Shown here in pieces: positions 26,304 through 35,378 of a stretch of 64,000 nt of DNA. Source of the stretch: Maridesulfovibrio sp. (lineage in GTDB: Bacteria; Desulfobacterota; Desulfovibrionia; Desulfovibrionales; Desulfovibrionaceae). Position 1 is the stretch's first letter; each line of letters opens with the position of its first letter. Both the position numbers and the translations under genes were made by a program. The stretch spans positions 1,843,501 to 1,907,500 of the forward strand of contig NZ_OY763930.1 of assembly GCF_963667685.1 (NCBI RefSeq). The letters run 5' to 3'. The notes under the pieces were generated by a model that was given only the letters and a program-made list of their open reading frames with translations, was not told the origin of the DNA and searched no databases.

Positions 26304-27643
26304 TCTCCCTTCTCAAGGCCAAGACGTTTCATCTTGCGCCATAGGGAAACCCGATCAATTCCGAGTATCTTGGCTGCCTGAGTTTTGTTTCCGTTTGTAG
26401 CCAGCATGACTTTTTCTATATGGTCGCGCTCAACTTCTTCCAGGGTCCGCAAGGGTTTATTGCGGGCGATATTGCGGATTTCTTCGGGCAGCAGGTCCGG
26501 TGAGAAAACTGTTCCCCGGGCCAGCGCGAGTGCCCGCTGGGAAATGTTTTCGAGTTCCCGGACGTTGCCGGGAAAGGAGTAGTTCATCAGGATATCCAAA
26601 GTTTCCTGAGAAATACTGTCTATCGACTGGGTTTCAGTGCGATGCTTTTCCAGAAAATGGCCAATAAGTACCGGAATATCTTCGCGGTGTTCACGAAGGG
26701 GGGGAGCGGATAGCGTTACTACGTTCAACCGGTAAAAAAGGTCCTGCCTGAAGGTTCCTTTTTCAACTTCTTCTTTCAGATCACAGTTGGTTGCGGATAC
26801 AACCCGTATGTCGACCGGGATTTCCTGAGTTCCGCCGACACGTAAAAAAGTCCTTTCCTGCAGGACACGCAGCAGCTTTACCTGCATGTTCAGCGGCAGT
26901 TCGCTCATTTCGTCGAAAAAGACCGTGCCGCCATTGGCGACTTCCAGTATTCCTTTTTGGCCGCGTTGCGCTCCGGTGAAGGCCTCCCGTTCGTGTCCGA
27001 AGAGTTCTTTATCCATAAGCTCGGCTGTAAATGTACCGCAGTTGATGGCCATAAATCTTTCTTGTGACCGGGGGCTTACCATGTGGATACCACGTGCGAT
27101 AAGTTCCTTACCGGTGCCTGTTTCACCCTGGATAAGTACGTTGCAGTCCATGTGTGCAAGCTGCTGGATTGTTTTTTTCAGCTTGAGAATACGCTCACTC
27201 TGACCCACAAGCGGGAAGTCCTGCTTCCCTTCTTCTATGACAGTTCTGAGACGTTGAACTTCCACTGAAAGGGCCTGCCGTTCAAGGGCATTATGAACCT
27301 GAGCGCGAAGTTCACCAAGGTTGAGGGGTTTGGCTATATATGAGTGGGCCCCTTTCTGCATGGCCACAACTGCAGTATCGACTGTTGCATGTCCGGTAAT
27401 GACAATTACCTGCGTTGAAGGGTGGATTTCTTTGATATGCTCCAGCAGTTCAATGCCGTTCATGCCCGGAAGCATGAGGTCGGTCAGCACCAGTTCGTAT
27501 TCCATTTTGCCGAGTTTTTGCAGGGCTTCAGTGCCGGAGCCGACTGCTGTTACAGTATGCCCTTCCGCATTCATGACGTGGGTCAGGTTTTCCCGCGCGA
27601 TGGGTTCATCTTCAACTATGAGAAGATTTGCATGGCTGATCAT
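26300..27643 (-). CDS. Sigma-54-dependent response regulator, NtrC type
   Basis: A 447-residue regulator: receiver (1-125, phospho-acceptor Asp55, Lys near 105), AAA+ activation domain (Walker A GETGTGKE 173-180, sigma-54 loop EAFTGA 220-225) and Fis-type helix-turn-helix (GNKTQAAKILGIDRVSLWRKM) at the end. The first Gly of the GAFTGA loop is Glu. The start codon overlaps the stop of the histidine kinase gene (ATGA), so both form an operon. Likely binding sites are the twin palindromes at 23891 and 23968, which would place the transporter unit and possibly the Lon-receiver gene under its control. It ends 4 bases inside the 3' end of the convergent Lon-receiver gene. Confidence 0.95.
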   Translation of the reverse strand: MISHANLLIVEDEPIARENLTHVMNAEGHTVTAVGSGTEALQKLGKMEYELVLTDLMLPGMNGIELLEHIKEIHPSTQVIVITGHATVDTAVVAMQKGAHSYIAKPLNLGELRAQVHNALERQALSVEVQRLRTVIEEGKQDFPLVGQSERILKLKKTIQQLAHMDCNVLIQGETGTGKELIARGIHMVSPRSQERFMAINCGTFTAELMDKELFGHEREAFTGAQRGQKGILEVANGGTVFFDEMSELPLNMQVKLLRVLQERTFLRVGGTQEIPVDIRVVSATNCDLKEEVEKGTFRQDLFYRLNVVTLSAPPLREHREDIPVLIGHFLEKHRTETQSIDSISQETLDILMNYSFPGNVRELENISQRALALARGTVFSPDLLPEEIRNIARNKPLRTLEEVERDHIEKVMLATNGNKTQAAKILGIDRVSLWRKMKRLGLEKGD

Positions 27644-29055
27644 AGTTTGTGTTCCTTGTCGAGCGGCAGGGTTATATAAAAACTGGTTCCTTCGTTCGGC
27701 TTGCTTTCGGTTCTGATGCTGCCCTGATGTTTTTCTATTATTCCGTAGACTATATACAGCCCAAGGCCGGTACCTTGCCCGATTTCCTTTGTGGAGAAAA
27801 AGGGATCGAAAATGCGTTCCATGATTTCAGGTGACATGCCCTGTCCTGTATCACATATCCTGATGATTGTGTTTTCAGAATCCATCCGGGCGGTCACGTT
27901 GATTGATCCTGGCTGCTCACCGATGGCTTGTACTGCATTGATCAGCAGGTTGATGAAAGCTTCCTGTAATTTCCGGCGGTCGGCGTGGACAAAGATATGT
28001 TCCGGAATCTCTGATGAAAGAGCGATGTTCGACGGGACCTGACTGGATACCAGATCCATGGCTGATTTCATGATCATACCTATTTCAACTGGTCCGGGTG
28101 AATATTCGCTCTCCCTTGAAAATTCCAGAAGTCCTTTGACAATATCCCTTGCGCGCAGGGTTTCCTGCATAATGTTGTGCATCATGCGATCGGCCAGTGC
28201 GTCTTTGCCTTTCTGATTTTCTTCAAGAATCTGGCAGGAGGTGGAAATGTTGTTCAGAGGGTTGTTCAACTGGTGCGCGATACCTGATGAAAGTGTTCCG
28301 ATGGATGAAAGTTTTTGCGCTTGTACCAGCTGGCGCCGCCGTTTTGCCAATTGTTCGACCATTGAGTTCAAAGCTGCAAAGACCTGCTGGATTTCATCAT
28401 GGGAATTTTTGATCGGAAGGGGGGTGAAAGTGCCTTTTGAAATACGGCGCGTGGCTTCCTGCACTTCACGCAGCGGTTTGAGGATATTGGTACTCAGAAA
28501 AGCCACGAGACATGCTATTACCCCGGCGAAACCAATCATGGATAGACCAAGGTTGGAGCGTAATGTGCGGTTGATGCTGAGGATGTAACTTCGTTGGTAA
28601 TTGGAGATGGACTTTGATAATTCCACCATGGCCTGTCCTGTTTCACGAAGATGTGTGTTCAGGTCGCTATCCATAAGCGTTGATTTTTCAGGAGAATTTT
28701 TAAGCTGTTCCAACAGGCCCCGGTAATGGGTCAGGCGTGCTTTCAGTTTTTTCCCGCTTTGTATTTTGTCGAGCTTGTTGAATTTCCCCATAAGCTCCTG
28801 CAGCAGCGAGTCCGCCTTGTTAATGTAATCTAGTCCAAGGGTGAACAGGGCCGGGTCATGGTAAAGCAGGTAGTTCTTTTCGATGCGTCGGACTTCAAGA
28901 ATCTGATTGCTTAAGTCGTCACTACGTTCAATAAGCTGAACTTCATCTTCCAGTTGAATGGTATTCATATATGAAATAAAACCTAAACAACCGAAGCAGA
29001 TTGAAATAATGACAATCCCGAGAATTATCTTTTGGCGGATATGCAGTTTGAGCAC
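27640..29055 (-). CDS. Membrane sensor histidine kinase, partner of the 26300-27643 regulator
   Basis: A 471-residue kinase starting at GTG, with GAGGG 6 bases upstream. Architecture: membrane helix 1 (about 10-30), a helical periplasmic sensor of about 130 residues, membrane helix 2 (about 168-190), HAMP linker, HisKA with His261 (GIAHQLNNPLNN), and HATPase with N-box, DTGQG G1 and GTGLGLYIVYG G2 motifs. The helical sensor resembles four-helix-bundle (CHASE3/MCP-like) sensors; the ligand is unknown. It overlaps the sigma-54 regulator gene by four bases. It may also phosphorylate the receiver inside the neighbouring Lon-type protease. Confidence 0.94.
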   Translation of the reverse strand: MLKLHIRQKIILGIVIISICFGCLGFISYMNTIQLEDEVQLIERSDDLSNQILEVRRIEKNYLLYHDPALFTLGLDYINKADSLLQELMGKFNKLDKIQSGKKLKARLTHYRGLLEQLKNSPEKSTLMDSDLNTHLRETGQAMVELSKSISNYQRSYILSINRTLRSNLGLSMIGFAGVIACLVAFLSTNILKPLREVQEATRRISKGTFTPLPIKNSHDEIQQVFAALNSMVEQLAKRRRQLVQAQKLSSIGTLSSGIAHQLNNPLNNISTSCQILEENQKGKDALADRMMHNIMQETLRARDIVKGLLEFSRESEYSPGPVEIGMIMKSAMDLVSSQVPSNIALSSEIPEHIFVHADRRKLQEAFINLLINAVQAIGEQPGSINVTARMDSENTIIRICDTGQGMSPEIMERIFDPFFSTKEIGQGTGLGLYIVYGIIEKHQGSIRTESKPNEGTSFYITLPLDKEHKL

Positions 29056-29114
29056 AGTAGTCCCTCGCTATTGGTTCATATACGGGCCTAAACCTACGAC
29101 TACTGACTTAAAAT

Positions 29115-29131
29115 GGCAATTATGAAGCCTC
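29115..29131 (-). promoter_or_regulatory. Possible sigma-54 promoter for the kinase-regulator operon
   Basis: The minus strand reads GAGGCTTCATAATTGCC, with GG and GC 10 bases apart and a good -12 TTGCC but a weak -24. It lies about 60 bases before the GTG start at 29055. Autoregulation would follow if real. Confidence 0.35.
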
Positions 29132-29240
29132 GTTTAAATAAATAATGATATTAAAAGTCCTTGTTATGGAAAATAGTTTTGTCAGGAATTTCTCTACGGA
29201 CCGTTTGTTATGCTGCATTTAACGCAGTCCCGATCAGAAA

Positions 29241-30749
29241 TTAAAAGGTATTGGAATACCGGGTCTTATACTCGTTAAGTATTTTGAGCTGATCTTCATT
29301 CATTTGTTTTTTTAATGCTACCAGTCTGTCCAGCAGCTCTGCTGCAAATTTATCTTTAAGTGCGATGCTCACAGAGCAGGCCATAAAAAGACTGGCGATA
29401 TCCGAATCACGGTTGATGCAATCCTTGAATACCCTTAAGGCTTCCACCGGATGTGCGAGGCGCAATAAGCAGACAGCATACATAATCTGAGCAGTGTAGA
29501 GGGGCGTGTAATATTTATGTGCATGTTTGAGACTTTGCGAAGCCATGTTCCGGTCATTCGCATCCAGCGCACTTGCACAATTGAAAACTGCGTAATCAAA
29601 CTGCGCGCGGCGTTTGACTTCTTCAAGTTCTTTTTTCAGAGCTTGATCCTCAAGGTGAAGATTCTTGCTCAGTACTCGAATGCGCTGTCTTCTATACGCA
29701 AGAGGATCGTGCTTCATTAAATCTGTAATGTGGCGGCCTTGCTCCTGATGCAGATAATATTCGGCTGTTGTGTAATTTACATGCTGCGGAGCCGCATGGC
29801 AGGCAAGCCTGCGCCACATGTCAAAGTCGATGAGAACTGTTAATTCGGGGTCAAATCCACCGGCTTTCTTAAATAAAGAGCGTTCATGAAGAACGTTGAT
29901 CCCGGTTATGTAGTTGAATTCGAGCAGCTCTTTGAGTCCCACCTGCTGGGCATAGCGCAGTGTGCGTGAAATTTCTTTTTTTTCTGTTTTGGAATTCAAC
30001 AGGACTTCCATGCCGTTGGAGTAAACGAAATTCCTGTCCAGAATTCTGGCTGCAGCCATGAGTTTTTCAAGGTGATCTGCGTACCAGATGTCGTCATCAT
30101 CCAAATAGGCGATGTAGCTGCCGCTACTGGCCTCAAAGGCCTGATTGAGTGCTGTGGCTTTTCCTTGATTCTGTTCGTATGAAATCAGTTTTATTCTGTC
30201 ATCACCAAGATTTTCTACAACTTGGTCTATAGACTCCCCCCCGTCATTTACGAGGCAGACCTCAATGTTGCTATAGGACTGGTGAAGTATGCTTTTTAAG
30301 GCGTTTTCGAGGGGGGCTTTGCGGTTATAGGTCGCAATCAGCACAGAGACCAATGGCCCGTTGAGCCTGAATTCAGCGTCGGCAAGTTTTGTCCGCGCGG
30401 TTATGATGCGTTCTGATATTTCCGGGCTGATTTCACGGCTGTTTTTGATTATCTTCGCAGCAGTCGGAGCGCTTTCTTTAAAATCCGTTTTCAGCACAGC
30501 ATCATATTGCCGGACTGCCCGCCCCTCGTCGCCTAAAAGGATATTGAAGTGCCAGGGCTTGGTATTCAGTTTGTCCGAGTGGACCGGATAGATGGCAACA
30601 TTGATTTCTGAATCTTCCTTATTCCATTCCGCTTCGTTGTGGACAATACAGCTGTGTCCCGTCTGTTCGATATTGATTGCAAGGCTCTGAGCAAAAGACG
30701 CGCAAGGACAGTCTTGAGGATATTTGATGGAGAAATTTATTTTTTTCAT
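29241..30749 (-). CDS. Family 2 glycosyltransferase with N-terminal extension and helical C-terminus
   Basis: A 502-residue protein with three parts. Residues 1-130 are an uncharacterised N-terminal domain. Residues 132-350 form a GT-A glycosyltransferase (VSVLIATYNRKAPLENAL, nucleotide-binding VNDGG, metal-binding LDDDD, acceptor region GGFDPEL). Residues 370-502 are helical with TPR-like repeats. GT2 enzymes transfer sugars from nucleotide-sugars to lipid, glycan or protein acceptors. No membrane segment is evident, so it is cytoplasmic or peripheral. It stands alone; the next minus-strand gene upstream is 328 bases away. Protein glycosylation (for example of flagellin) and polysaccharide synthesis are both possible. 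Confidence 0.88.
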   Translation of the reverse strand: MKKINFSIKYPQDCPCASFAQSLAINIEQTGHSCIVHNEAEWNKEDSEINVAIYPVHSDKLNTKPWHFNILLGDEGRAVRQYDAVLKTDFKESAPTAAKIIKNSREISPEISERIITARTKLADAEFRLNGPLVSVLIATYNRKAPLENALKSILHQSYSNIEVCLVNDGGESIDQVVENLGDDRIKLISYEQNQGKATALNQAFEASSGSYIAYLDDDDIWYADHLEKLMAAARILDRNFVYSNGMEVLLNSKTEKKEISRTLRYAQQVGLKELLEFNYITGINVLHERSLFKKAGGFDPELTVLIDFDMWRRLACHAAPQHVNYTTAEYYLHQEQGRHITDLMKHDPLAYRRQRIRVLSKNLHLEDQALKKELEEVKRRAQFDYAVFNCASALDANDRNMASQSLKHAHKYYTPLYTAQIMYAVCLLRLAHPVEALRVFKDCINRDSDIASLFMACSVSIALKDKFAAELLDRLVALKKQMNEDQLKILNEYKTRYSNTF

Positions 30750-31076
30750 TTAGTGCCTTATGATAATTTGGCAGACCAAATGTTGATAAGCGCGTTATGT
30801 TTGATCCTGCCTTATTCTTACTTTTTACAGTAGGACTTCTGCATACGCAAGGATCAGAGTCTTTTGGGAGAGCGTTGGCGGTAAGATAGATTATCCGGAC
30901 GAACCTGTTTAATCATACTTTTCTATGGGGAGCTGTGCCCAGCAGTAGGATTCAAATGCGATAGATGCTCAGCATGATGGTCGCTGTCGTAACAACACCC
31001 ATCATGCTGAGTTCGTAAATAAAACTGTAGCTCAGCGCACGGATAATGAAATTTAGGGGATTTAATCAGTACATTA
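30750..31076. other. Gene-free spacer with one strong stem-loop (30968-31011)
   Basis: CTCAGCATGATGG at 30968 pairs perfectly with CCATCATGCTGAG ending at 31011 (13 bp, 18-base loop). It lies downstream of the minus-strand gene at 31077 and lacks a T-run on either strand. It may be a 3'-end stabilising hairpin or part of a small RNA. Nothing else was recognised. Confidence 0.5.
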
Positions 31077-31637
31077 TTATTTTTTGCTGCCGGCAAGGGA
31101 TTCCTCGCAATGAGCAAGGGAATCGTAACCCAGCTTACGCATGAGGATCTCGTATCTATCACGCACAAGATTGCCGCCTTTATACTGAGTTTTGCGGGCG
31201 TAGTTAAGGTAAATGATCAGGGTCTTGGGGGAGTATGTCTGCAATTCGCCGTTAAGGTAAGAGCAGAAGGATTCGTGCCCATCAGGATGTACTGACAGCG
31301 GGAACTGTGCTGAAACTTCTTTGCGCCAATCGCTTTCAATCTGTACCAGTTCAGTGATTGCCTGTGAGTCATTTTGAACCGGGATGAGTCCTTCCATGAG
31401 CGCATATTTTTCGGTCATGAGATTGCGGTTGTCGAGCACAGCCTGTTTTAAGTCTCCAAGGTAGGATTCAAGATATTCGATCGGCATCACAGCATGTGTC
31501 ATATGGCGCATGATACGGAAAGAATCAGGTTGTTCCTGACATGATGCCGTGCCGCCGCGATTTTTGACTGCGAGGAACATTTCCAGTTCCTGGCCGATGA
31601 TTTCTTCAATTAATTGCTGGCGAGTGTCTGCGGACAT
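31077..31637 (-). CDS. DUF4125-like protein (tentative)
   Basis: The start at 31637 is chosen because AAGGAGAA lies 7 bases upstream; a longer frame to 31736 has no ribosome site. The 186-residue product is soluble and helical, with one Cys near residue 25 and the block LEMFLAVKNRGG close to the N-terminus. It contains MRHMTHAVMPIEYLESYLGD, with two conserved-looking His. I associate this pattern with DUF4125, a small family of unknown function seen in anaerobes, but only tentatively. The last residues (CEESLAGSKK) are basic. It appears monocistronic. Confidence 0.7.
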   Translation of the reverse strand: MSADTRQQLIEEIIGQELEMFLAVKNRGGTASCQEQPDSFRIMRHMTHAVMPIEYLESYLGDLKQAVLDNRNLMTEKYALMEGLIPVQNDSQAITELVQIESDWRKEVSAQFPLSVHPDGHESFCSYLNGELQTYSPKTLIIYLNYARKTQYKGGNLVRDRYEILMRKLGYDSLAHCEESLAGSKK

Positions 31638-31791
31638 GGTGTTCTCCTTGATGAAAAAGTAACTTGAATTGAGATTGCAACCCCGGCGCCTCAATAGTGT
31701 GTCAGGGAATGCGGGCCGCGTGTCTTTGGCTATCATCCTGATAGATTGTTCAAGTCAAGGATAAATAGTTCACCTGTTTCATATAAAATGC

Positions 31792-31824
31792 AAATCCCCC
31801 TTCAAAGTATTTGAAGGGGGATTT
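31792..31824. terminator. Orphan bidirectional terminator
   Basis: AAATCCCCCTTCAAA pairs perfectly with TTTGAAGGGGGATTT (15 bp, 3-base loop) and is followed by Ts on the plus strand. No annotated gene ends here: the gene at 31077-31637 reads away from it and the next gene starts at 32550. It may end an unannotated small RNA on either strand. Confidence 0.82.
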
Positions 31825-32549
31825 TTTGCATAAAAATAGATATTATCGGCAATAGGCACAAACATATGTGATATATTGTCGGTATTTCTTAGGCTTATTT
31901 AAACATAGTTCAATGTTTATAATAAAAATGGAAATGGGGTATATTTATCAAATATTATCTTGTTATATTATAAAATAATTATATTCACTCTCCAGTTATT
32001 TTCTTGGTTTGTGTAAAGTCATCCCCACGATGCCTTTACAGAAGTAACCCACCCAACGCAGGATTGTAACATACAAGCAAAAACTGAACCAAACATCTTT
32101 GCCAAATAGTATCAAATGTTTACGGTTGCAAAGCCCTGCCTGTAATGGTCCTTTTTTGTAGCACTGAACAGAATTAATGTGAAATTCTGTTACACATTTG
32201 TGTTACAGGGACTGCTCCAGCCCCTTTGTTTCAGGTAGCCGAAGAGTATTGAAGAATTATTAACACACTTTTTTTAGCTTTGTGAGTCAAATTGACACTC
32301 TAAAGATACAGCTGGTTCAGGGAGGCCATTCACAGTTTTTCTTTACATTTTTAATATTGATCTTTTGGATTATCTGCCAATATTACACTGTGTTATCCTT
32401 ATGTCTGACCCCAGTACGTCCGAATCCAAAGTTAGTTATTAATCCCATAACATAAAAAGTTCTGGTTTAAAATGGAAAATGCTGGCTCACTTAAATAATG
32501 CATAATCTGGAATCAGTAATAGAGATGTTTTGCACGAAGGGGATAGACA
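31825..32549. other. AT-rich 725-base gap before the MFS gene
   Basis: No coding frame of useful length was seen. Notable symmetric elements are CAGAATT...AATTCTG around 32169-32189, the imperfect palindrome TGTTACACATTTGTGTTACA at 32188-32207, and GTCAAATTGAC at 32286-32296. These could be operator sites for the MFS gene. Base composition is more AT-rich than the flanking genes. Confidence 0.5.
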
Positions 32550-33749
32550 ATGAATAATATCAGATCGTTATTCTCTATGGCTGTTCTCAGGAAATGTTAT
32601 GCCCATAAGCGCAGGGATGCTGAGGCGGCTATTGCAGCTGCTTTTTTTTCAACTTTCGGGGTAGGTGCTTTTACATTTGCTCTTTCTTTGGGAGCCCATT
32701 CTTCCGGCGTATCCGCAGCATGGTTGGGACTTGCTTTTTCTGCTTATTTTTTCGCACGTCTGGTTTTGGCCCCGATAGCCGGGTATGCAGCGGATTTTAT
32801 AGGTGCACGTCCATTGTTGCTTGGCGCTTCGGGGGTGGGGGCGGCTGTGCCTTTTCTGTATCTACTTTATCCGTCAGTGGAGACCCTTGGCGTCATTCAG
32901 ATCTGTCTTGGATTTTGTTCCGGCATAATTAAGCCTGTGAGCATGGGGCTGCTCGGGGATTGTGTTCCCGAAAGCAGCCGGGGACGCCTCTTCGGGGCTT
33001 ATAATACATTTATGTACAGTGCTCTGGTGCTCAGTCCTTTGGCTGGCGGTGCTGCGGTAGAAATGCAGGGAAGAATAGGGGAGCTGAGCCTTATCTGCCC
33101 TATTCTGGGTATGTTTTTTTCATTCATTTCTTTTGCGCGGGGGAGGATGGGCGGTGGTGTCGTTCGTGGTGAAAAAGACACAGCTCTGGGACTGCCGTGG
33201 CGGGAGCCTCTTTTTGCCGCATTGCTACTGGCTGTGCTTGGAAGGACTGCCGGTGCCTCGGTTGTAATTACTTTTATGCCTCGATTGATAAGTGAGTCTT
33301 TTGGATTGGAAGGCATGCAGGCCGGGTTGCTTTTTGCTCTGCCCAGCCTGGTTCTTATAGCCATAACCCCTGTTACAGGTAAGTGGGCCGACCAGCTAGA
33401 CCGGTCCGGTTTAACCTTTCTGGGCATGGGGATCTGCGCCGCCTGCCTGTTCGGGTACGGGCAGGTCTCTTCTATTTGGACCCTCGGGCTTCTGGCAGCG
33501 TGTATGGGGCTTGGCTCAGCCTTATCACTTCCAGCTTCCATGTCGCTGGCTGCAGATATGGGACGTGGCCGGGTTATGGGAATTTTTCTTGGTGTTTCGA
33601 ATCTGGGCTTCGTTTTAGGTCCTGTTCTGGCCGGATTCGCGGCTGAAGCAGGAGGCATGCCTGATGTATTTGAGTTGACCGCGTTATTCAGCGGGCTGTG
33701 CCTGTTGCCTGTTTTTCTGGTTATGAGCCGTAAGCTTCATGTATCCTGA
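32550..33749 (+). CDS. Major facilitator superfamily permease
   Basis: A 399-residue inner-membrane protein with about twelve hydrophobic segments. The family's loop 2-3 motif appears as AGYAADFIGARPLLLG (residues 74-89), and the second half has the related GKWADQLDRSG. An AAGGGG ribosome site precedes the ATG. The Gly/Ala-rich helices and size fit drug- or metabolite-efflux MFS proteins, but no substrate can be assigned. It is isolated, with a 0.9-kb gap upstream and nqr leader downstream. Confidence 0.88.
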   Translation: MNNIRSLFSMAVLRKCYAHKRRDAEAAIAAAFFSTFGVGAFTFALSLGAHSSGVSAAWLGLAFSAYFFARLVLAPIAGYAADFIGARPLLLGASGVGAAVPFLYLLYPSVETLGVIQICLGFCSGIIKPVSMGLLGDCVPESSRGRLFGAYNTFMYSALVLSPLAGGAAVEMQGRIGELSLICPILGMFFSFISFARGRMGGGVVRGEKDTALGLPWREPLFAALLLAVLGRTAGASVVITFMPRLISESFGLEGMQAGLLFALPSLVLIAITPVTGKWADQLDRSGLTFLGMGICAACLFGYGQVSSIWTLGLLAACMGLGSALSLPASMSLAADMGRGRVMGIFLGVSNLGFVLGPVLAGFAAEAGGMPDVFELTALFSGLCLLPVFLVMSRKLHVS

Positions 33750-33852
33750 TTCTTTATGATTTGTCCTGTTCAGGGCTATGGATAAAGAATTTTTTCACAA
33801 CCGGTTGACCTTTTGTCTTGTTCTAGTTAGGAAGTAAGTCCAACGCAAAAAA

Positions 33853-33962
33853 AACTTCGCTCGTTTTTCCCCACATAATCCGGATTTCCTGTCCGGAGCG
33901 TTGCGAAGCTTTAGATTTATTCACAATCCACCCAATCAAGGAGACGTCTCGGCGCTTGCGCC
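33853..33962 (+). promoter_or_regulatory. Structured leader upstream of nqrA
   Basis: AACTTCGCTC (33853) can pair with the region GAGCG-TT-GCGAAGCTT (33896-33911), enclosing TCCGGA-N7-TCCGGA. Next come the palindrome GAGACGTCTC (33941-33950) and the hairpin GGCGC-TT-GCGCC (33951-33962). The stacked stems, 70-180 bases before nqrA, look like a structured 5' leader. I do not recognise a known riboswitch class. Confidence 0.45.
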
Positions 33963-34030
33963 GTGGCGAGTTGTACTGTTGCACCCATTGTTAGGTCCGT
34001 TAACCTTTATAAGGACAAGGTGTATTCTCC

Positions 34031-35374
34031 ATGATTAAGCTCAAAAAAGGACTAGATGTTCCTATCTCGGGCGAACCTGCACTGGATATTATTGAAGAAA
34101 AATATCCGGGCTGTGTGGCCGTTCTCGGAGGCGACTATGTCGGTATGAAACCGACTATGGCCGTTTCGGAGGGTGATACGGTCAAGCTTGGTCAGCCCCT
34201 CTTCTCAGATAAAAAGATCGACGGAGTCGTCTTTACCGCTCCGGGAGCCGGCAAGGTCATTGCTGTTAACCGCGGTGAGCGAAGGGCTTTGCAGTCTGTG
34301 GTCATCGAACTTGATGAAGCGGCCGGTGAAGTGGAGTTCCCGGCATATGATTCTGATAAACTGATTTCCCTTAACCGGGATAAAGTTGTCGAGAATCTCG
34401 TGAATTCAGGGATGTGGACAGCGTTCCGTACGCGTCCCTTCAGCAAGACCCCGGCCCCGGCCTCAACCCCCGGTTCTATCTTCGTCACTGCAATGGATAC
34501 CAATCCTCTTGCTTTTGATCCTGCCCCTATCATTTGGAAGGATTCAGAAGCTTGGTTGGACGGTTTGCGTATCCTGACCAGACTTACTGACGGAGATGTC
34601 AATGTTTGCGCAGCCGAAGGCTTTGCGCTCCCTCTCATTCAGGAAGTGCAGATTCATACCTTTGGCGGACCGCATCCAGCCGGTCTTCCCGGAACCCATA
34701 TCCACTTCATTGATCCGGTCGGTCCGGCAAAGACGAATTGGCACATTGGATTTCAGGACGTCATCGCCATAGGTAAACTGTTTACCTCGGGGCGGCTTGC
34801 AACTGACCGCTATGTGGCTTTAGGCGGTCCTATGGCCAAACGTCCGCGGATTATCAAAACCCGTCAGGGCGCCAGTATTGATGAACTTCTGGCCGGAGAA
34901 CTCAAGGACGGAGCTGTTCGTCTCATTTCTGGATCAGTCCTTTCCGGCACAAAGGCCGAAGGCCCGCTGGCGTTCCTCGGCCGCTTTCATAACCAGGTTT
35001 CTGTGGTTGAAGAAGGCGGCAAGCAGGAATTCATGGGCTGGATGGCTCCGGGGCGCGATAAGTTCTCGGTGAAGTCCGTATTCGCTTCAGCTTTTTGCAA
35101 AAAGAAAAAGCTTTTTGATTTGAATACCCTGCTTGGCGGTAGCCACCGTGCCATTTTCCCCACCGGGGCATTTGATCAGGTTATGCCGCTGGATATCCTG
35201 CCGACCTATCTGGTGCGGGCTATGGCGGTGATGGATACAGACGAAGCTCAGGCTCTGGGCTGTCTTGAGTTGGATGAGGAAGATCTCGCCCTGTTATCCT
35301 TTGTGGATTGCGGCAAAAACGATTTCGGGTTCATGCTGCGCGAAGTCCTCACTCAGATCGAGAAGGAAGGGTAG
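34031..35374 (+). CDS. nqrA: Na+-translocating NADH:quinone oxidoreductase subunit A
   Basis: A 447-residue cytoplasmic subunit of NQR. The start MIKLKKGLDVPISGEP and the blocks GGDYVGMKPTMAVSEGD, GGPHPAGLPGTHIHFIDPV and FLGRFHNQVSVVEEG match NqrA across its length, and the size is as expected (V. cholerae NqrA is about 446 residues). NqrA sits on the cytoplasmic face near the quinone site. RnfC, its distant relative, carries 4Fe-4S Cys motifs that are absent here. First gene of nqrABCDEF; nqrB follows after 4 bases. Confidence 0.97.
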   Translation: MIKLKKGLDVPISGEPALDIIEEKYPGCVAVLGGDYVGMKPTMAVSEGDTVKLGQPLFSDKKIDGVVFTAPGAGKVIAVNRGERRALQSVVIELDEAAGEVEFPAYDSDKLISLNRDKVVENLVNSGMWTAFRTRPFSKTPAPASTPGSIFVTAMDTNPLAFDPAPIIWKDSEAWLDGLRILTRLTDGDVNVCAAEGFALPLIQEVQIHTFGGPHPAGLPGTHIHFIDPVGPAKTNWHIGFQDVIAIGKLFTSGRLATDRYVALGGPMAKRPRIIKTRQGASIDELLAGELKDGAVRLISGSVLSGTKAEGPLAFLGRFHNQVSVVEEGGKQEFMGWMAPGRDKFSVKSVFASAFCKKKKLFDLNTLLGGSHRAIFPTGAFDQVMPLDILPTYLVRAMAVMDTDEAQALGCLELDEEDLALLSFVDCGKNDFGFMLREVLTQIEKEG

Positions 35375-35378
35375 GGAT

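Noticed and set aside
30923-31168. Minus-strand 81-codon open frame
   Set aside because: It overlaps the end of the real gene at 31077, spans a strong hairpin and lacks a ribosome site.
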